Assembly: GCA_026874595.1 (NCBI GenBank)
Contig: CM049309.1
Location: 48,468,079 to 48,532,078 of the forward strand
Direction of reading: 5' to 3'
Length of the DNA: 64,000 nucleotides
DNA from: Sipunculus nudus
Lineage: Eukaryota > Annelida > Sipuncula > Golfingiida > Sipunculidae
Position 1 is the first letter of the stretch. The number at the start of each line of letters is the position of its first letter. The position numbers were made by a program, and so were the translations under genes. The notes below the pieces were generated by a model. The model was not told where the DNA came from, searched no databases, and saw nothing but the letters and a program-made list of their open reading frames with translations. This document shows, piece by piece, positions 33,425-45,537 of the stretch.

Positions 33425-36251
33425 GTGAGACTTACTGACAGTTTATGCGAGAATGTTTATTATGAAATATGGTATATCCCAATGCGACAACGTGAACAAG
33501 TGAGACTTACTGACAGTTTATGCGAGAATGTTTATTATGAAATATGGTATATCCCAATGCGACAACGTGAACAAGTGAGACTTACTGACAGTTTATGCGA
33601 GAATGTTTATTATGAAATATGGTATATCCCAATGCGACAATGTGAACAAGTGAGACTTACTGACAGTTTATGCGAGAATGTTTATTATGAAATATGGTAT
33701 ATCCCAATGCGACAACGTGAACAAGTGAGACTTACTGACAGTTTATGCGAGAATGTTTATTATGAAATATGGTATATCCCAATGCGACAATGTGAACAAG
33801 TGAGACTTACTGACAGTTTATGCGAGAATGTTTATTATGAAATATGGTATATCCCAATGCGACAATGTGAACAAGTGAGACTTACTGACAGTTTATGCGT
33901 GAATGTTTATTATGAAATATGGTATATCCCAATGCGACAATGTGAACAATTGAGACTTACTGACAGTTTATGCGAGAATGTTTATTATGAAATATGGTAT
34001 ATCCCAATGCGACAACGTGAACAAGTGAGACTTACTGACAGTTTATGCGAGAATGTTTATTATGAAATATGGTATATCCCAATGCGACAACGTGAACAAG
34101 TGAGACTTACTGACAGTTTATGCGAGAATGTTTATTATGAAATATGGTATATCCCAATGCGACAACGTGAACAAGTGAGACTTACTGACAGTTTATGCGA
34201 GAATGTTTATTATGAAATATGGTATATCCCAATGCGACAACGTGAACAAGTGAGACTTACTGACAGTTTATGCGAGAATGTTTATTATGAAATATGGTAT
34301 ATCCCAATGCGACAACGTGAACAAGTGAGACTTACTGACAGTTTATGTGAGAATGTTTATTATGAAATATGGTATATCCCAATGCGACAACGTGAACAAG
34401 TGAGACTTACTGACAGTTTATGCGAGAATGTTTATTATGAAATATGGTATATCCCAATGCGACAACGTGAACAAGTGAGACTTACTGACAGTTTATGCGA
34501 GAATGTTTATTATGAAATATGGTATATCCCAATGCGACAACGTGAACAAGTAAGACTTACTGACAGTTTATGCGAGAATGTTTATTATGAAATATGGTAT
34601 ATCCCAATGCGACAACGTGAACAAGTGAGACTTACTGACAGTTTATGCGAGAATGTTTATTATGAAATATGGTATATCCCAATGCGACAACGTGAACAAG
34701 TGAGACTTACTGACAGTTTATGCGAGAATGTTTATTATGAAATATGGTATATCCCAATGCGACAACGTGAACAAGTGAGACTTACTGACAGTTTATGCGA
34801 GAATGTTTATTATGAAATATGGTATATCCCAATGCGACAATGTGAACAAGTGAGATTTACTGACAGTTTATGCGAGAATGTTTATTATGAAATATGGTAT
34901 ATCCCAATGCGACAATGTGAACAAGTGAGATTTACTGACAGTTTATGCGAGAATGTTTATTATCAAATATGGTATATCCCAATGCGACAATGTGAACAAG
35001 TGAGATTTACTGACAGTTTGCGCGTGAATGTTTATTATCAAACATAGTACATCCGAATGCGACAGTGTGAACAAGTGAGACTTACAGTTTGTGCGTGAAT
35101 GCTTATTATCAAATATAGCAACAGTACTAAGCTTATTAAAACTTATTTACATATTATTTTAACCTTGTTCGATGGTACTTAGTGGTTATAAAACGTAACT
35201 GACAGGAGCGTCTATACAGGGGGATGTGGTCAAGGGAGAATTCAGAGAATAATATTTGTTTGGAAATGAATTAAAGCGTCCCAGCTCAAATCACTCATTT
35301 TATTTTACACCTTTTGGCAGCAAATATCGTTATGGAAAGGACTGTCATGCCTTGTGGGAACTCTTTCGAAATGGATTTTACTACAAGAAAGACCACGAGA
35401 TATCTAAATCCAGTTATGATGAGTATACCAAAGAAGGGCGCCACAGCCTAACCAAAGACGAGGTATGATCAGTTATAAAAATGAAAAGGTCACACATTCA
35501 CGATCTGGACCATGGTCTGTCCCGACTAATCGTAGCCACGAAAGTCGTGTGTGGTCGTGTGAGAAGTTCCACCATATCAACTCCTACGACTGTACTATAC
35601 GATACTGCTGAGATAAAGCAAGGTGGCTCCAGGACCTGTCACGACTTAAGGCAGAAATTTTTAATACAATGTGTAACTGAAAGGCACAAATTAGAACGAT
35701 TCCCCCACCTTCACGGGCCGAAGACACACGACCCTCTGCAATAAGCGACGATTCCTATATGAATAATCACGATGCATTAAACACGTAGGATGTCGTAAAA
35801 AATCGTAGCAAACCGTGATATATCGTAGTAACACGTACCACAACATCAGAGATGTCCGACGACTGTCCCGGATTAACCACGATATATGCCGACTAGGCAC
35901 ATGTTAACGTCTGATCAAGTTCATTTTAACGTTTGTCTCCTGATGAATGACTATCGACTTAGGATGGAGCTACGATTGGAAAATATTCGTATGGGCTCCA
36001 CAACAATTTCAACCTTTCCAAAATAGTCATAACCCTCGCCCGACCTATCATGGCCCATCCCGACCTCCACGATTCATAACGACTGCGCCACGACCTTGGT
36101 CCCGGCAATCACGATTTCAAACCGTAGCTATATCGTAGTTCAAATCGTGAAGATGTGCCATTTTTCTCTTTTTTTTTTAATTTGTTCATTTTAATTTGTC
36201 ATGATTTTTTCCTCGTTTTGAATTTTTTGTTAAAATATTGAAGTTCTATAC

Positions 36252-36329
<78 letters not shown>

Positions 36330-38533
36330 TCGTATTCGGATTTCTGTGGATTTGACTAAAATACTGACCAGTTCACCACAATTTGATATCCTTATGCTTT
36401 ACACGCAAGGACACTGATGGTGCCCGTATTATTGTATATTTTGTGATATCGTTCGCTTTCCCACAGGAATTTCAGGATACCAGTATACAAATGCATGTGC
36501 GTTTGAAAATGTCGCATTTGTATGTGAATGCAAGTCCATCGGGTATTCGTAATTGCCAATATACGACTACTGAAACATTCTGACATTAACTGATGTTCAC
36601 CCTGTTATAAATATATATCAATCAGGTTTACCTCTTTTTTTACCTATCTAATTAGAGTTAACAATTTGCATTTAAGTTATATGAATTATGTACATTTGCA
36701 TTTATATGTAGAGTTCCATTTGTCTCCAATCTGGGATATTTTTTATCTGAACTCTAACATTTTTTTTCCTGTGTGGAAGATTACTTTTAAAGGTTACATT
36801 ACCACTTTTTTGTACTCCTAAACAAGGTCACATTATATTCTGGATTAAAGGAAAATGGCATCAAAGACGATCTCCTTTCAATATCAAGGACAATGCTTGG
36901 TAAGTTGGAGTTGAGTCCCAGTAAGTGATAAATAACTGTTAATAAATGTGTCATGTGACAATGTGGATATATGTAACAGGAATATACACGCTGTATTGGC
37001 TTAATATATTCCATGGCTTTAGCATTTTTTATGGTTATCAGACTGACAAATTTCCTTTACTTTGATGTTCTTTTATCATTTATGAAACGTTGTGTAATTT
37101 TTTTTATAACTGATGATTTCATTTTATTGGAAATTTAATTCCACCAGGTTAAACTAATAGGTAAACTAATAGTAAACATAATAATTTTTAAATCTGCCGA
37201 TAGGTGGCCCTGTTAACGGGGTTCATTGGATTGCTGATCCAGTGGTGGGGTACAGGTTACCGAACGACAGTGGAAGTAATACCGAGACGATGTTTTGGCG
37301 CCGAGTCTCAGAAGAGGTAAATTTAGCGTATAATTTTATTTACGATTAATTATTTTATGTGATGACAAGATTCTATTTAGAACCATGTTTATATTTGTAT
37401 TCATAATTTTTCATAAATGTATACAATGGGCTTCGTTTCAGGAGGGGGGGGGGAGCGAGGGATGTAAACAAAGTATCCTTTGTAACCCTCATTTTATAGG
37501 AGAATTAAGCGCATAAATTTGTACATAGCGATTTCAAGACTGAATTTCCGTCTTTCGCTTTTTGGTTTTCATCCTATTAACCTGTTAGAAATATTTTGTT
37601 TCCAACAGTATGCTGCTCTGGCTGAAGGAGAAGTAAGGGTTCTCTTGGATGGAACCAGAGAGAATGCTTTTAAAGAAGACACGTAAGAATTACTACATGT
37701 AATTAACATCCCGGACTTTTTTATTACAATATGTTATCCGTGCAGACATAACATGAAAGAGGTCCTTCATGCCTGGACACATCCATTTTTTATGTGATCA
37801 GTTTCAGGATTAGCTGATGATGCACAGCTTAAATTCTATCGTCATGACAACATGTTGTTTATGTAGTTTTATTTTCGGTTTCATTTATATGGCAGTACGA
37901 CAAAGCGTGCAGTGCATTGTTAATTTCAAGTAAGGACCTTTTGTTTAAATATGGAAGGTAATTTTACAGAAGTAAAAAAGGACCGTTTGTGCGACAAGCA
38001 CGGACAGTCCTACCGGAATTAATTATTAGAAGTCTTCACGATCTTATCTGAAAACGGGTTCCCTTGATATTGCAAGTTGGTAGTTTTGTTCATGAAGATA
38101 TATATTACTTTAACATAAACATGATTTTGTATCGCTTGTCAAGCGTCAAATCAGGAAAAAGACGCTTCAGTCTATTTATCTTTACAAAATAATAGACTAA
38201 CGCGGGTCAGTAATTCAACCTGCTGCTTTAAGACGCCTGACGCGCGCTGGCTGAAATAACTTAAGACAGATTTTCCCTCCCCTGCATTCGAATTCAGTAT
38301 TAAACTGCACGCTATAATTGATTTGACTATAATTATTGATGGGAATCTGGTTAGAAAACGTGCAACAAAGCAACACAAATATATAATATCATTGTGAAGA
38401 AAGATTGGTCTCAAACAGATACATATTTGTATACATTTTATCCAATGCTGATCATCAAGATTACTAGTTTTACAACGATTAACAAAATATACAACATGTA
38501 CTTGGTTAATACCATACAATCTGATGAATTGTC

Positions 38534-38567
<34 letters not shown>

Positions 38568-41500
38568 AGCCATGAAATATGCAATGAATATGTAAAAAAT
38601 ATTTCAATGTAAACCTTACTTATTAAATTTAATCTACTGAGATTTATTTCAGCATCTTGGGAATAGAAGAAATCCCTAACTTAAATAGCGCAAATGTGAA
38701 CAAAGTGACGGTATATGTAGTTACTTCTGACAGTGAAAAAAGGTATGTTTAATAATTAGTAGTAACAGCACTGAATGGTGCGGTAGAAGTACCAGGGTAT
38801 ATGTTATTTGATGTGTTTGTCCAAAAGACTTTAATGTGTCCGAACGCTATGTCTATTTTTTTTTCTTTCTCTCATTCTGTCATGGCAGCCCGGGATTTAC
38901 CATTTTCTCTTTTTTACTCAAGATTTTTCATTTGTTATTAATTTAGCTGATTGAAAATCATCTGAGCTATAGCGAAGGGTTTTTGTCTGGTGGTCCGGTT
39001 GCCCAGTCGTCTCTTAACAGGTCACTAATCGTAACGATTAGACGTTGGAATTACACCCTAGGGAAATCTTAAATTCTTAAAATCTTAAAAAGGGAAATCT
39101 AAGGTGACCTAAAGCCTGTGAGCTATGGGTCAAAAACATGTTTTTTTTGTAATCTGATTGCCAGATTTATGTCACAGTTTAAAGTTGCTGAACATCTATT
39201 TTTGCATTAGATCATAAAATTAAACTTACTTGTGCTAAATTTACACATTTAAGTACTATCAGCATGCAGAGTTTTATCAGAATCGGATACGTTTCATATA
39301 TTCGAATACATAAGCTAGGTTATGTCTGTTACCCCATGTGTCAGGAACAGCTGGCGCTGCGACCAATGAACATAACAAATCTATTGAGCCTGTTACAGGT
39401 TTATCAGTGTACAGTGCAGGTGGCGCCACTTATATTGACTCAGTTTCTGTTTGATAAAACATTCTTTTCCACTACTTTTACCTCAAGCAGGAAAACAGAG
39501 TAACAATTTAACTTTTATGTTAAGGTTAATTATAGTATGTAGGATTAATGAGTATTAGTTCATCTTAATTATTTTCAAAATGCCGTTTTGTTAATTGCAG
39601 TATTTGATTTCTTTGTTTGTTTAGAATATGTTATTCGTTACAAAATAGTGTTAAATTGTGAATTGTATTCTTGGGTCTCCTGTTAAGAACACCTATCAGT
39701 ACAGATATCAGTGTGATACTTAGCAGGGCACATATAGTAACTATTAGGTCAGGGTTATTCAAACTTAATATCCAGCAACCAGGTACAAGTAAATTCAAGC
39801 TGTAACCCCTAACTTGGTCACTTTAACTTATATGATTTATCTTTCAGTAGTGTGTCCTTTTCAGCAAAGCGTCATGGCCCATGGCCACTTTTTTTCATAC
39901 TCTGAATTTTCGTTTTTCTCTTTACCAATCAGATTTGCGATTTGCTCTTTTCTTTACAGGAATACGCTTTTGTTCTTTCCTACTCCAAAAGTATATCATT
40001 TTCTATGTTACAATTCTGTTTATGCTTTCGACAAAAAAAATATTTTTTGTCGTGTCCTACTTTCACTAGTTTACATTTTTAATCAATACATCTTTAACCT
40101 TGAAGGAGGGAAATAACTGGTGATCTACAATGCTTATTCCAGGCGTTTTGTAAAATTTATTGATTAAGATATCCGTACATAATAAAATAAATTCATCCAT
40201 ATAATTTAAGAGGATCAGAAGACTCCTTGTTGTGTTGTATACAAGGAAAATAAAATAACCGTTTTGTATCGTTTTTGTCATATCATAACATTACAAATAA
40301 GCGATTTGTGCTATTTTTCAAAGCACGTCTATTATATATTGTGTAACTAATATTTATGTTCTAATATTATTTAATACATTTTTGTCTGGTAAGGGTTACC
40401 CTCCTCGAACAGCGTTTGTACACTGCAGTTGTATCAGATCCCGTTCCAAAAGCTATTTCGAAGTCTCAACAACAGTGCTGGCACAAGGTCAAGAATCAGA
40501 CCAACGAGAGCGGGGTGTCACGATTTTAGACGTTGAGTTGCATGCACAGTCCTATACTCCGCTGTCATTGGTCTGATCAGAATCATTTGCACTGCTCCCA
40601 CTCTGGTGGTGAGAGCCGGAGAATCATTTTTTAAAGATATTTTGGTGGAGGTAACCGCTCCCTATTTTTTAATGCGTGTACATATGCACAATTCAATTTC
40701 TTTATCGGACTACGTGACAGGGGCTTGCAGGCGATAATTCTGTCGTCAACCAGCTTCGGTGTATCACTCCTGCAGGTCCTAGGTGTGTATTATTCCAATT
40801 GCTGGGTCTTAACACCGAGGAACCTGTGAAAAGGTGCACTCGTTTGTGAGTGAAACACGTCTGTTGGGCACAGTCTCCCCGTTACCCTGAAGTATTTCAC
40901 CTCCTTGACTGGGATTCGAACTCACGATCTCCCGGCTTTAAGCCCTCCTTGAGCCACAATCCCGAAGAATCATGCTATATAGAGCAGCGGTTAAAACGAA
41001 GGCGATCTGGAACAATTGCAGTGTATACCTGCTGCGTAAGGGTGAAGGTGAGAATTAATCATTTGCTTTTAATTTCTGCGGATCGAAAATGTTCGTGCAT
41101 TTCTAATTCTATGTTTCCAACCTAATCTATCTTGAACAGACGAGACTCGTGTGGAGGGGAATCGTTGATTAGACTGAGATATCTGATAGAAAAGAAGGGC
41201 ATCATATACTGCTGTATTGACAACCAGGCGTAAGTACATGATGATAGTTATCTCGAAATGTTTATGACGATCAAAGCTCAATGGCATGCATGATTTGTTA
41301 TAATTTACTTTCTTTCTAATCTCTTGCTATGGTAGGAGGACAGTCCAATCAATATGTGTGCATGGTAGAAACGACCAGTACACGGTCTGAGATAGTCCGA
41401 GCTGGCCAACTGGCCCAGTCTACTCGACAAGAAGGTAGTTTTCTTATTGGAAAGGTTTGAATGTGAACAGCAACATCTTTTGGCCATTAAGGACTGCATG

Positions 41501-42364
41501 GTATTAGGCCATTGTATGTTTTTGATAAAGGAGCTTTGTATTGAGGGAAAATTTGTAATGAGAAGTACACCCTCCCCCGACATAAGGACACCCGCTCCAA
41601 AATCTCGCCCTGCGCCCACTTAAGACAAACAGGACAAAATCTAACACTTAGGATAGTTTTCTTTAATCCTACCCTATTTTAGAAATAATTTCTCAGTTTT
41701 CAGTACCAATTATTACATTTGATTTACATATTCATAACCTGGGCTTACATATAGACAATAAAATTAGACAATTGAAAAATGTAATATCATAAATGTTCTA
41801 AATATAAGATGCATAACTGAAATATTATTGAAGAGGTTTCACGAAAATATAAACTGTGAAATAATGTTCTCGAAATTTAGACATTTTTTTTTATTTCCCT
41901 CAAAGGTGAGGAGGACAAACAGCACTTTGTCCACCACAATTAAAAAAGTGGGGATGATGTTTACCCAAGAAACAAGGCCCATGACTTCACTGTTGTTTGT
42001 AATGAACAATATAAAATACTCATAAAAACTAATTTGACCATTAACAAGAGTTAATTTACATTTGTAGAAAAAGAGAGAGGATCAGCTATCCAGGAAAATC
42101 ACATTTTCGCATTTTAGAAATTACCTAACATGGCAAAACACATATATATATTTAATTTTCCCATTTTTAACCTCTAGTATATATATTTTTTACAGTGAAG
42201 CTCGGAGAGTGTTTTGTCCCCCGAACAGGAAGCGGGCCACTGGATGTTGCGATTGTTGGACACGAGTTCCGGACATTGTCGTCAACAAGGCGCCGAAGAT
42301 GTCTGCAGCGCGATGGCTGGCACTGATAGCTTCCGTCTTAAGCTTCAGAATCATCTGTGCTTAA
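33312..42364 (+). CDS. ADP-ribosyl cyclase / CD38-BST1 family protein, paralogue 2 (eight coding exons)
   Basis: Eight exons join in phase to 287 codons. The order is signal peptide (MENHRTVFLFLLPIYTG), CHALWELFRNGF, VTLYSGLKENGIK, SISRTMLG, PVNGVHWIADP, MFWRRVSEE, YAALAEGEVRVLLDG (very close to the Aplysia AEGEV segment), IEEIPNLNS, VNKVTVYVV, RDSCGGESLIRL, YCCIDN, then a Cys-rich end and a hydrophobic GPI-like tail. The family cyclises or hydrolyses NAD outside the cell. W141 and E178 align with CD38 W189 and E226. Tyr89 and Ser105 stand where CD38 has W125 and E146. There is no exon matching paralogue 1 exon 2, and intron 1 is filled by a 75-bp minisatellite. TATA box at 33211, poly(A) signal at 42548. 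The two genes diverge from a 16-kb spacer. Confidence 0.88.
33403..35105. repeat. 75-bp minisatellite, about 22.6 units, containing the exon 1 splice donor
   Basis: The unit starts CCAATGCGACAACGTGAACA, which is the end of exon 1 with its GTGAGA donor, and continues CTGACAGTTTATGCGAG to GGTATATC. Units are nearly identical; the last three or four carry shared variants (TGAGATTTAC, TATCAAAT). Because 75 is divisible by three, one frame is open for 546 codons as a 25-residue repeat. That frame is not the gene's frame, where TGA follows the donor at once. Confidence 0.95.
35321..35462 (+). CDS. Paralogue 2 exon 2
   Basis: Acceptor TTTTGGCAG|CAAA, donor CGAG|GTATGA. Encodes KYRYGKDCHALWELFRNGF to HSLTKDE, matching paralogue 1 exon 3; the phase fits exon 1. 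Confidence 0.85.
35490..36165. mobile_element. Unclassified CG-rich insertion in intron 2 of paralogue 2
   Basis: Unlike its AT-rich surroundings, this segment is crowded with ATCGT, CGTAG and CACGA motifs on both strands. Its ends are imperfect inverted repeats: GGTCACACATTCACGAT on the left and ATCGTGAAGATGTGCC on the right. No coding frame was recognised. Confidence 0.45.
36257..36328. repeat. (AT)n microsatellite
   Basis: Pure AT in intron 2 of paralogue 2. Confidence 0.95.
36827..36899 (+). CDS. Paralogue 2 exon 3: altered active-site segment
   Basis: 73 bp; donor CTTG|GTAAGT. VTLYSGLKENGIK then LLSISRTML: Tyr for W125, Ser for E146. Confidence 0.88.
37204..37316 (+). CDS. Paralogue 2 exon 4: FWRRVS exon
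   Basis: Acceptor CGATAG|GTGG, donor AGAG|GTAAAT. Encodes PVNGVHWIADP to MFWRRVSEE. Confidence 0.9.
37609..37682 (+). CDS. Paralogue 2 exon 5
   Basis: Acceptor CCAACAG|TATG, donor ACAC|GTAAGA. Encodes YAALAEGEVRVLLDG to FKED; 74 bp as in paralogue 1. Confidence 0.9.
38533..38566. repeat. (ATT)n microsatellite
   Basis: About 11 ATT units in intron 5 of paralogue 2. Confidence 0.95.
38653..38742 (+). CDS. Paralogue 2 exon 6: catalytic Glu exon
   Basis: Acceptor TTATTTCAG|CATC, donor AAAAG|GTATGT. Encodes ILGIEEIPNLNS to VTVYVVTSDSEK. Confidence 0.88.
38944..39888 (+). repeat. Dispersed repeat family A, copy 2
   Basis: Starts TAGCTGATTGAAAATCATCT and ends AGCGTCATGGCCCATGGCCA, as copy 1 (4638-6815), but is less than half its length. 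It lies in intron 6 of paralogue 2. Confidence 0.65.
40495..40577. mobile_element. Small MITE with ATCAGACCAA ends, copy 1
   Basis: ATCAGACCAACGAGAGCGG on the left and CCGCTGTCATTGGTCTGAT on the right are inverted repeats. 83 bp, in intron 6 of paralogue 2. Confidence 0.65.
40880..40960 (-). repeat. tRNA-like SINE fragment
   Basis: The minus strand has GTGAGTTCGAATCCCAG, a good B box. The rest does not fold into a complete tRNA by eye. Confidence 0.45.
41140..41229 (+). CDS. Paralogue 2 exon 7
   Basis: Acceptor TTGAACAG|ACGA, donor CAGGC|GTAAGT. Encodes RDSCGGESLIRLRYLIEKK to CCIDNQ. Confidence 0.85.
42196..42364 (+). CDS. Paralogue 2 exon 8: Cys-rich end and GPI-like tail
   Basis: Acceptor TTTTTACAG|TGAA, stop TAA 42362-42364. 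Encodes EARRVFCPPNRK, CCDCWTRVP and a hydrophobic end (WLALIASVLSFRIICA). Confidence 0.85.
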
Positions 42365-42547
42365 CGGTTTTGTATAAGGCCTTAAAAAACGTCAACCTTG
42401 AGTTGAGGTTTATTGACCACATTGTTTACATTTCAATGGTGGATACATTGGGTTATGCTGTTATAAGAGCCTTCTTTATGATTTGCATACTTCGTACCTG
42501 ATGCTTAGGATATAATCCTGAATCATAACGTAAAGTTTATGATAAAA

Positions 42548-42553
42548 AATAAA
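42548..42553 (+). promoter_or_regulatory. Poly(A) signal AATAAA for cyclase paralogue 2
   Basis: AATAAA 183 nt after the stop codon. Confidence 0.5.
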
Positions 42554-45224
42554 TCATGATGTACTAGGATACAATCTAGTACATAATCATTTAAATGATA
42601 TCATATTTTATTTAATTATCTAATACAGTATCATGCCTGAAATATCGAACGAAAACGCATCGAAATTCTATTGACCACCAAGCTGGGGCCATGGGTAATT
42701 TCTATATGAAAGGACCAATCATTTCACGTAATGATTGTTCATTGTCGAAAGGACATTTTGTTGTATTGTATTGTATTGTAATGTATAGTATTGCTTTGTA
42801 GTTTCCATGTAACAAGCTTGAAGTATTCAGGGGCATGATTATAATAACTGTAATTCTGCATTTAAAAGTATACACCTCTAGAGATGAAAAATGCTTCAAT
42901 ATTTATATATTCCTATAATTTTTTTCCTGCTTTTGGAGTTTGGATTTGCATACATCATTCAAATCATATATAGCAATCTAGTTTCAACGATGCACGCTAC
43001 CAATATTTTTAAAAACTTGTCAACAAATGACAAAGAATGAATAAAACACTGTGCATTCGGACCGTCATTATGGTGGGCCGTGTAGACTTTGATGGTTATT
43101 TGGCAAATGGTGTATATTTGCAAGAAAAAAATGCGTTCTCAGGCAAATGGTATATTTAGCCCATACCCATGTGTCATAAGCATCATTTGTATGAATGCCA
43201 CACCTTTTGAAGGAGGGAGAAATTTGGTCTTAAAAAACAGATTCAGCAGAGTTCCCGGTGGATTTTAGAATTTATACAAGAAATTCGCTTGATTATATTT
43301 GTCCCGGAAAGGTAGGAGGAGCAAATAGTTCTGCTTTATAATGTTCAGAATTTGAAGCCGTGCATATTACCAGGCTTGAGTAATAGTGTATTATAATATT
43401 AATTATTGATATCGTATGTATGATGAACAAGGGTGCGGCTTACATATTAACGAAGGGGATTATCATACAGTTTCGTGTCTATTTTACATCTGCCCAGCCT
43501 ATGATAATGGCGTTTAATGGTGTTGTATGTCAAAAAGAAGTTATCAGCACTACTGACACCGACCTCTCGTGTGATTGAACCAAACAAGCCACAGCTCAGT
43601 GAACGGTCACGGATGTTAAAAGCATTTTAAATGCATCTTTTGTACAACTTGTACATGGAAAATTGACAGTGTTTTTATTTCTATTTGTAGGAGATATACC
43701 TTCGTGTGTTACACTTGTATAAGGTTCTTCGGTAAATCCGTTATATACATCAGTTGTTGTAAAATAACAAGATATAAAACAGTAATTTTCTACTATTCTT
43801 TTACCCTCTCAAACGAAAACGACTATATTTAAGAAATATCATAACAGAGAGAGAGAAAGAGGGATGAAATAACGTTGTCTTCTTCTATACCGATCGTGCA
43901 CAGTTGCACCATCCGGTTCACAAAGAACCCTCAACCATAAAAAAGAAACCTCAACTATTCAAACATAAGCAGAAAGACGCTGAAAATTAAACAGCACTAA
44001 ACTTAACTTCAGAGAAATTCTTCCGTATTAATATTGTTTAAATGGAAGTGTGTCGCTGAGCTATAAACAATGTAAAAGTTCTAGATACTTAGTTATGATA
44101 CTTTTATAGATGATACTAAGCATCATCGGAATGTTAATGTTTCCATACTTGTGGGGAGATCATTTTGAGGCTTATAAAAAGGATAAGAATGTAGGAGAGC
44201 TATAGCCATAAAAGGCCGAGAGTTTAGCATATGTTTTTAAACTGGAGGCGAGGTCACAGGTTAACGGTGAATTGGTCCCAGGCTTTTGGCACATTGTACA
44301 ATTAAGGTGACCTCATGCATTAGATTTAGTTTAATGACTTAAATAAGAGACATTGCTGTAATATTTTCCTTCCCGTTTCCCTGAGATGGAATATTCATAA
44401 ATGATTCAAGTATTTGTATAACCAGAATGCTTACCAAATACCCATGCACAGCGTCATTTCCCGCTAAAGTACAGATATCGCTAACGGATTGCTCGAAAAC
44501 TCTATATTGACTTGTAACGAGCAACAACGAACCAAAAGAGCCGTGTGAGTATATAACGCAGTTTTTTCGGTTTTTTTAAATGTATTTACTATATCATATG
44601 TTCTTTTTGTTTATTCAAATGGTACTCTCTGTCCCAATGTGTTTTGTCCATGGCATTTGTGTAAAGTCTGGATAGGAAATTCGTGATCAGTTGCATCAAA
44701 TTTGAAAAGTCCTTTACACTTACGATTCCATACCGCAAGAGTCATTCATGCCGTGATATCAGATGAGAGAGAGAATATTATATATCTACATGTGTGTGTG
44801 TGGGGGGGGGGGGGTGTTGTGTTGGTGCGGGAGATTCCTGCTAAAGGAAACCGGAGCACACGGAGAGAACCACGGATTACCCACATTACCACACACTGTC
44901 ATAGCCACGCCAGAAATCAAACCCGGGTCTCCAGCGGAAAGGGTCGAGCGTTTTACCACTCAACCAGCCAGGCCAAGGTCAGCTCAGAGAAGAACATTTT
45001 GAAGTCTTGTGTCTTAATATTCCATCCGTACCAAATGTCCAACCAACCAAAGCTGGGCTTTCATGATGAGTGACCCAGTGCTTCCCTCCATGAATACCCT
45101 ATATACGCTCCTCACGGTTATACGGTTATACATGGCAGCCGTCCCAGACCTTGTTACCGCTTGTTTGTATAGCGAGATTCTCCGGGTTCGAAAGACCTAT
45201 GCGGACACAGAGTAAAGAAGTGTA
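42554..45224. other. Intergenic region downstream of paralogue 2
   Basis: No gene recognised. 44415-44490 resembles 53365-53440 (CTTACCAAATACCCATGCAC vs CTTACCAGATACCCACGCAC). A G tract lies at 44802-44814 and a SINE-like segment at 44860-44970. Confidence 0.4.
44860..44970 (-). repeat. tRNA-like SINE fragment
   Basis: GGAGCACACGGAGAGAACCA and CAAACCCGGGTCTCC resemble interspersed tRNA-derived sequences. Orientation by the B-box-like GGAGACCCGGGTTTG on the minus strand. Confidence 0.35.
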
Positions 45225-45337
45225 ATCAGACCAATGAGAGCGTGGTATGATAGTGCATCTAGCTCAAAATTTTAAACATGCGACACCCACTCTTATCCGT
45301 CTGAATACACAAGGACACCAGCAATCGTTGGTCTGAT
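45225..45337. mobile_element. Small MITE with ATCAGACCAA ends, copy 2
   Basis: ATCAGACCAATGAGAGCG and CGTTGGTCTGAT are inverted ends; same family as 40495-40577. Confidence 0.65.
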
Positions 45338-45472
45338 TCTTGGTCCTGTGGAAGCATCAGGTGTCAATATGTCCTTGTCCACTGTCACCACGAGCGTTCA
45401 AGCCCCCAAGTATAGCAAGATTCTGTCTTCTTTTGGACCGTGTCCAAAATCTTACGAGTTTCTGGTAGAATT

Positions 45473-45474
<2 letters not shown>

Positions 45475-45529
<55 letters not shown>

Positions 45530-45536
45530 ATATATA
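45475..45536. repeat. (AT)n microsatellite
   Basis: Nearly pure AT. Confidence 0.95.
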
Positions 45537-45537
45537 T

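Noticed and set aside
33407-35047. 546-codon ORF as a protein-coding gene
   Set aside because: It is one frame of a 75-bp minisatellite, out of frame with the signal-peptide exon it overlaps, and has no independent coding signature.
36799-37014. Minus-strand ORF over paralogue 2 exon 3
   Set aside because: Antisense shadow; the plus strand has a conserved, phase-matched exon.
44702-45073. 123-codon plus-strand ORF
   Set aside because: Runs through a G homopolymer and a SINE-like repeat; no domain and no splice support.
31253-45195. True tRNA genes at the B-box-like sites (31253, 40880, 44860, 45181)
   Set aside because: Only B-box-like parts are present; acceptor and anticodon stems cannot be completed, so they were treated as SINE-like.
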